From: Cryptococcus deneoformans JEC21
Taxonomy: Eukaryota > Basidiomycota > Tremellomycetes > Tremellales > Cryptococcaceae
Length of the DNA: 50,000 bases
Reading direction: 5' to 3'
Assembly (NCBI RefSeq): GCF_000091045.1
Contig: NC_006687.1
Location: 1,060,001-1,110,000, forward strand
In this document: positions 45,492-50,000 of the stretch, piece by piece
Layout: every line of letters starts with the position of its first letter
How positions within the stretch are numbered: the first letter of the stretch is position 1
Program-made: the position numbers and the translations under genes
Notes under the pieces: generated by a model
Databases searched by the model: none
What the model saw: the letters and a program-made list of their open reading frames with translations, nothing else
What the model was told of the DNA's origin: nothing

Positions 45492-45919
45492 ATGCTCTTA
45501 TACATCCCATTCCGACCTCTCTTCGCTCGGCCTGTCCTCTCAAAATGCATCCACACCACCCCTACCTTCTTGCGCGCGCCATCCTCTTTTACCCGTCCTG
45601 GCCCTCCGCCTCTTCCTCCAGCCGAGCAAGCAGAGTTTGAGGCCCTTCTTAAAGCCAATCAGACTATTGGCACTATTCCTACTGCGGAGCAAGAGAATGA
45701 GAAAGATCTACATCAAGACGTGAGGAAGGGACCCAAGCCTGAATTTGATGGTGATGTCAATCCCAAGACTGGGGAACAAGGTGGACCGAAGAATGATCCA
45801 TTCGTAGCGGGAGATGCGGACTGGCAATTTGGAGGACGAGTAACCGTGAGTTCTGCCATTATCAAGGTTCTTTTTTCAATGAGTGGCAAAATAGCTAACG
45901 GGACCAATAGGACTTCTAA
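45492..45919 (+). CDS. Succinate dehydrogenase assembly factor 4 (SDHAF4/Sdh8)
   Basis: Two exons, 45492-45845 and 45911-45919, give a 120-aa protein. The N-terminus is a mitochondrial presequence (MLLYIPFRPLFARPVLSKC), Arg/Lys-containing without acid. The C-terminal signature of DUF1674/SDHAF4 follows: GDVNPKTGEQGGPKNDPFV, then DADWQFGGRVTDF, with the terminal DF reached only after the 65-nt intron. SDHAF4/Sdh8 binds flavinylated Sdh1 in the mitochondrial matrix and helps form the Sdh1-Sdh2 dimer while limiting ROS. Length and the terminal motif fit the family closely. Confidence 0.92.
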
Positions 45920-46179
45920 TCAGAGATAGACAGTGTGTTGGCATGATGATGGATTGATAAATAAAAGATGTTTTACTGAATACCAGCTATTAAACCGGTT
46001 CAGGAAAAATAAGGCTTCATGATAATACGGGTTCGGACACTCTTAACAGCTTACGCATTCTTTTAAAGACGTAGAAATAGGAATCTACCATACAAAAAAA
46101 ATCATCCATCGCAATCGACATGTGACCTTAGAAGTCTACACCAGTCCCTAAGGAAACATTCTAATAGCTACAGACACTA

Positions 46180-47069
46180 CTACTGAGCATACTTTCGAGT
46201 CCATTCTCTGGCTTGGGCGATGGCAGCATTCTGGTTCTCCTTCCAGTGCTGGGCAACATCATTGGCAAGGGGGTCGTCGGGGTTGGGAGCACCGAGAAGA
46301 GCCTGAATAGAGAGGCTATGAGGGATGCGTGAGCAGACGCAGAGTTTAGTGATATGAGGAGATAGACGTACAGGACGGTTCGAATTTGAAGAGCAGGGGA
46401 CCACTTGTCTTTGAGGATATCAAGACAGATTCGGCCGAGCTTGTCTATAGTTCAGAGCAGTTAAAATGTGTTTCTTTGGTTGATAGGGGATAGCTACAGA
46501 GGGCGCATAGACATACCAATATTTGGGTGGCTAGGTGGAATGAATCAGCAAGCGATGACCAATACGATACAATGAAACTCACTATATCCTGGTCAAAAAT
46601 CGGACTTTCGGGGGATTCATGGGATATTCTTCCGGCAAGAACAGTTCAAGCTTGAAAACACCACCTGTTCACGCAGATCGCAGGATAAGGCCGCGAACAA
46701 ACATGATCAGCCTCCATGACGTCCCTACTCGTTTATCCCATCGTTCTCACAACAAAATGCAATGACAAGGGGGGGTAGAACTCACCTTCATATGGAGAAG
46801 AGTCGGGACCGGCAACAGTCACGTCGAAATGTCGGAGATTGTCATCTTTAGGAGCAGCGGAGATACCGGGAGGAGAGTCGGCCATGAGACGTTCAGTCTC
46901 CTGTCGGATGGAATGGGCAAGGTTTACGAGTTGACAAAGCAAGGGAATCAGATATACAATGCACGAGATAGTATTGTTACGAGAGTTGATTCGGTGATTC
47001 GTCAGTCTAACGATACGATTGATGGAAACCGACCGAGCATACCTTGAGGATACGTTTGGGTAAAGACAT
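46180..47069 (-). CDS. UBC13: Ubiquitin-conjugating enzyme E2 (UBC13 family)
   Basis: Start ATG 47069 (MSLPKRILK), a canonical UBC13 N-terminus, after which an intron leads into [20 protein letters not shown] and [18 protein letters not shown]. The catalytic block is [20 protein letters not shown], with the active-site Cys in RICLDIL. It ends [22 protein letters not shown] minus the first residues, stop TAG 46180-46182. Several short introns interrupt it (for example about 46740-46780 and 46300-46375). With an Mms2-type partner it builds Lys63-linked chains in DNA damage tolerance and endocytic sorting. No unusual substitutions seen. Divergent from the peroxidase gene at 407 bp. Confidence 0.96.
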
Positions 47070-47476
47070 ATCGAAAGGCTACGAGGACAGGAGTTGCTGA
47101 AAGAAAAACACAATTAGTAAGTAGTCACTCGGGCATAGATATCAGTGGGGTAGACGTACAATGTATGTTTTTCCTAAGTAATGTTCTCGAAAGTATGATT
47201 TAAAGAGCAACAAGTCGTTCGAGACATGCGATGGAAAGCACCGTCGTTGACATGATTCCGAGACAACGCCACCTACTCTCATTACAAACACTTTTCTAAT
47301 TCCATTACAAGCTCAATTATAACCACTTTTCTAATGCCTCTCTTTCCGATTCAACCGTGGGACAAGGTTTTCACCGGCTGTAGTGATAACCGACAGAAAC
47401 GACACCAAATCACAGCAAGCCTTTTGCATCTTTCTCCTCAACTTTCCTCGCCCATCATCGAACAATACTAGCAAAC
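47070..47476. promoter_or_regulatory. Divergent promoter, UBC13 / heme peroxidase
   Basis: 407 bp between the start codons, AT-rich. A near-duplicated phrase, ACTTTTCTAAT, occurs at about 47290 and 47322, a possible repeated regulatory element. No known site recognised. Confidence 0.5.
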
Positions 47477-49101
47477 ATGGCTTCAGTAAAAGAAGGAGAC
47501 TACCAAGGTGGGAGAGTAAACCTAAGAATGGAGAAGGATTTCAATTGACTTTGTGTGATCAGCTCTGAAAGAGGAGATTAAGAAGATCATGAAGCAGCCC
47601 GGGTACGACGATGGATCTGCTGGTCCCGTTTTGGTTAGGTATGCCAGAATTGCATGAGTCATGATCCTTACATGCTTATCTGTACAAATAGACTGGCGTG
47701 GCATGCTTCTGGAAACTTTAGTCTGGTAGAAGTAAGCTCATTGCTGGTCACGCTTTGTTAAAGGTCTTGGCTAACATGTGATTCATAGCACAACGGAGGT
47801 TCTAACGGGTAAGCAAGCATACAGTGAATCTCTTCACCTGGTCAAGCTAACATATGGAGTAAAGAGCTGGAATGAGATTCCCACCGGAAGTAAGCATCAA
47901 TGAATCTTTCAGCTTGACGCGCGAAGAACAAGGCTAAACCAACTTCTCCAGTCTGTTGACCCCGCAAATGCCGGTCTCCATTATGCCATATCGTTCCTTC
48001 TCCCGCTTCAGAGTGCCAACTCCTGGATCTCTCATGCGGACTTGTGGAGTATGTTCCTCTCTCATCCTCAACTGTCATGGTTTCAATTAATCGACTCTCC
48101 TTTATTTAGCTCTGGCAGGAGTAACAGCCATCGAGGCTATGGGCGGTCCGCAAATCCCCTGGGAACCCGGAAGACTAGACTATGAATCTGAGCAAGCTGC
48201 AGTTGAGCATCGAGGTGATGTGTCCAACCGTTTACCAGATGGAGCCTTGGGAGCAGCCCACATTAGGGACGTGTTTGGAAGAATGGGGTTCTCAGACCAG
48301 GAGATTGTAGCGCTCAGTGGTGCTCATAACCTGGGTGGGTGATGCGAGGTGGAAACATGTTTTCAATACTAATTCGACTCTTTAGGTCGTTGTCATGCGG
48401 ACCGGAGTGGCTTTGATGGGTACCGGAAAATAGCCTCTGTACGTGACGTTGGCTGATGATGAGCTATGCAGACCATGGGTCGTCAATCCAACTCGTTTCT
48501 CCAATCAGTATTTCAAACTTCTCCTCCGTCCCATTTGGAAACCCAGACAATGGGATGGACCATTCCAGTAGGTGGACCTAAACCTAACTTCTATAATCTG
48601 TGCTGACATGAGGATCTCAGGTATGAAGCTATTGTAGCCGGCACAAGGCTCATGATGCTGCCAACAGACGTGGGCTCAACTCTCATCTCCATGGCATCTG
48701 CATGATCCTTATTGACTCCTGTCATAGATGGCTCTCATTGAGGACCCATCATTCCGTCCATGGGTCGAAAAATACGCGGCAGACCAAAATCTCTTCTTCA
48801 AAGATTTTGCCAACGCATTTGGTAAACTGATAGGTATGCCTTCATCTTGATGCCCCTGCGACCGCTCGTTGCTGACTTCCTTAACAATCGCTTAGAGCTG
48901 GGAGTAGATAGGGACGATACAGGCTTTGCTCGACTGGCCAAAAAAGCCGCCGAGGAGGGCAAGCCGTTGGACAAGACTGCTCCTCCTGCCGGCGATGAGA
49001 CTTGTCCCGTCTCTGGAGCAGTAGGCGGTGGCGTGCAAAGAGCTGCTGGTGGTGGTGGCTGTCCCTTTATGGCGATGCAGAACAGGGAGGCAAAGTTATA
49101 A
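47477..49101 (+). CDS. CCPR2: Class I heme peroxidase (cytochrome c/ascorbate peroxidase hybrid type) with Cys-Pro tail
   Basis: About twelve exons; start ATG 47477 ([10 protein letters not shown]), with no mitochondrial presequence, so probably cytosolic. The distal pocket is intact across introns: [13 protein letters not shown] (Arg, Trp, His), then [15 protein letters not shown] and [18 protein letters not shown]. The proximal side shows [20 protein letters not shown] (proximal His), [15 protein letters not shown] (proximal Trp), and [20 protein letters not shown]. Sequence around the proximal Trp reads more like ascorbate peroxidase than yeast Ccp1. It reduces H2O2; the electron donor cannot be read from sequence. 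After [10 protein letters not shown]... a roughly 40-residue tail carries two Cys-Pro motifs (TCPVSG, GCPFMA) in a Gly-rich linker. UniProt names Cryptococcus relatives putative heme-binding peroxidases; the symbol follows that. Confidence 0.93.
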
Positions 49102-49775
49102 ATCCCGTCTCACAATCCATCCTTTAGTAGACATGAAGACCGTCCGCCTAGCAGTTGTTGTAGCTTGATACTGATATAATTACCTTATCATGAATCTTTC
49201 ACGTGCCCCGATATGTCCCACTGGCAACTTTAACCCCCAGATGAAGTCCAAACTACCATTTGGTCGGAAAGAAACCTAAGCCTTGTATGGGACCATGTAG
49301 TCAACTGCGGTGAATAATACTTGCAGCTAAAGTGGCCCCTCATTACTATAGCCTCTTTGACAACCTGGGAAAATCAAAGGAGGATCCTTTGTGAGATTGT
49401 TCATGAGTCATACATCGGCGGCGTGACGGTTTTGTGCCTCCTGATTCTTCCTTTGTAAAAGCCTTCTAAAACAGATAGGACGGCTTTGGAATAGCAGAAA
49501 GTATCGCCCAAATCTAAACCCCAAGGAGGTTATGTTTGGTTCAGAGCTCGCATGTGAACACTTATTGCTGCTCTACTACTATTCTATACTTTGTTATCGT
49601 TGCTTGCAATACTTATAAGATTTCCTTAAATACCATATCACGTTCATTATCCCACGTTCCTTCTTCCATAACAGCAGTCGAGCAGCAACCGCTACCAACG
49701 GATTAACCCTCTCCATCCCAATACCCAGCCGTCCCAATTCCACAAAGCCTCCAACAACAATAAAGCCAGGGGAAA
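49102..49775. other. Intergenic region upstream of the last gene
   Basis: 674 bp without a supportable gene. Right part is probably the promoter of the secreted protein: TATA-like CTTATAAGA near 49613-49621, about 155 bp before the ATG, then a CT-rich leader. Confidence 0.55.
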
Positions 49776-50000
49776 ATGTTCTTCAAGACCGTCCCCCTCC
49801 TCTTGCTGCTCGTTTCCCCATTCCTTCCTTCTTCTCTTGCAGACCCGACCGAAGTTGACTGCCCTGACACCGACCTGGCGACCTACCTCATCTCCCTTAT
49901 CAATGTCCTGTACTACAACGGCCTTACCATCTCCGAAGAGCTTATCGTTCATCTCTCCGAAACTGACGAGGGTTACGAGTTGCTGGAGGATCTTTACATG
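49776..50000 (+). CDS. Secreted protein of unknown function (3'-truncated by the window edge)
   Basis: Open from ATG 49776 to the window end (75 codons). It begins with a clear signal peptide (MFFKTVPLLLLLVSPFLPSS), with likely cleavage after LADP or before it, then a mature acidic part (TEVDCPDTDLATYLISLINV, LTISEELIVHLSETDEG). The TATA-like box and CT-rich leader support a real gene. The rest, and any family domain, lies beyond the window. Confidence 0.65.
   Translation, partial: MFFKTVPLLLLLVSPFLPSSLADPTEVDCPDTDLATYLISLINVLYYNGLTISEELIVHLSETDEGYELLEDLYM

Noticed and set aside
1..50000. Transposon, phage, toxin-antitoxin or other novel mobile system
   Set aside because: No integrase, reverse transcriptase, transposase, terminal repeats or horizontally transferred base composition was visible; the genes are ordinary fungal genes.

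Overview
This is a gene-dense fungal nuclear segment, almost certainly from a basidiomycete yeast of the Cryptococcus neoformans/gattii complex (Tremellales). The evidence is the many short (about 45-110 nt) introns with CTRAC/CTGAC branch points, tight divergent gene pairs, and protein families with basidiomycete architecture. I call 20 protein-coding genes, two of them low-confidence or partial. I see no rRNA, convincing tRNA, transposon, CRISPR array or prokaryote-type system. Several gene models were rebuilt by hand from splice sites with a checked reading frame; others are given only as spans.

Layout: 1-3241 (+) 3' two thirds of RPB1, the RNA polymerase II largest subunit, including its CTD. 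3866-6872 (-) PSP1-domain protein. 7520-11322 (+) NBR1-type selective-autophagy receptor (PB1, three ZZ fingers, FW domain). 11848-13119 (-) SAP30-like Sin3-binding protein. 13359-14346 (+) FCF1, the small-subunit rRNA processing PIN nuclease. 14552-18694 (-) ASP1/VIP1 inositol pyrophosphate kinase/phosphatase. 19271-20466 (-) four-TM membrane protein. 21180-21479 (-) doubtful small ORF. 21664-26019 (+) CLC chloride transporter. 26187-28200 (-) ataxin-10/CTR86 homologue. 28673-29966 (+) single-TM LEA2/NDR1-like protein. 31192-34090 (-) CDC16/APC6. 34321-36575 (+) TUP1 corepressor. 38146-39849 (+) uncharacterised protein. 40004-43224 (-) membrane-anchored amidohydrolase. 43584-45289 (-) METTL3/IME4-type m6A methyltransferase. 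45492-45919 (+) SDHAF4/SDH8. 46180-47069 (-) UBC13. 47477-49101 (+) non-mitochondrial class I heme peroxidase. 49776-50000 (+) start of a secreted protein.

The genes do not form a pathway cluster; they are mostly housekeeping and regulatory genes. Themes recur: transcription (RPB1, SAP30-like, TUP1), RNA (FCF1, IME4), proteolysis and autophagy (NBR1, CDC16, UBC13), and redox/mitochondria (SDHAF4, peroxidase). Head-to-head pairs sharing short promoters are CDC16/TUP1 (230 bp), IME4/SDHAF4 (202 bp), UBC13/peroxidase (407 bp) and SAP30-like/FCF1 (239 bp).

The observations I rate highest are: a DPAW instead of DPPW catalytic motif in the m6A methyltransferase; paired Cys-Pro heme-regulatory-like motifs at the C-terminus of the peroxidase; a 10-nt microexon in VIP1; a candidate Atg8-binding LIR at the tail of NBR1; competing 3' splice sites in TUP1 intron 1 that would give a nonsense isoform; and the unusual number of introns ending in AAG.
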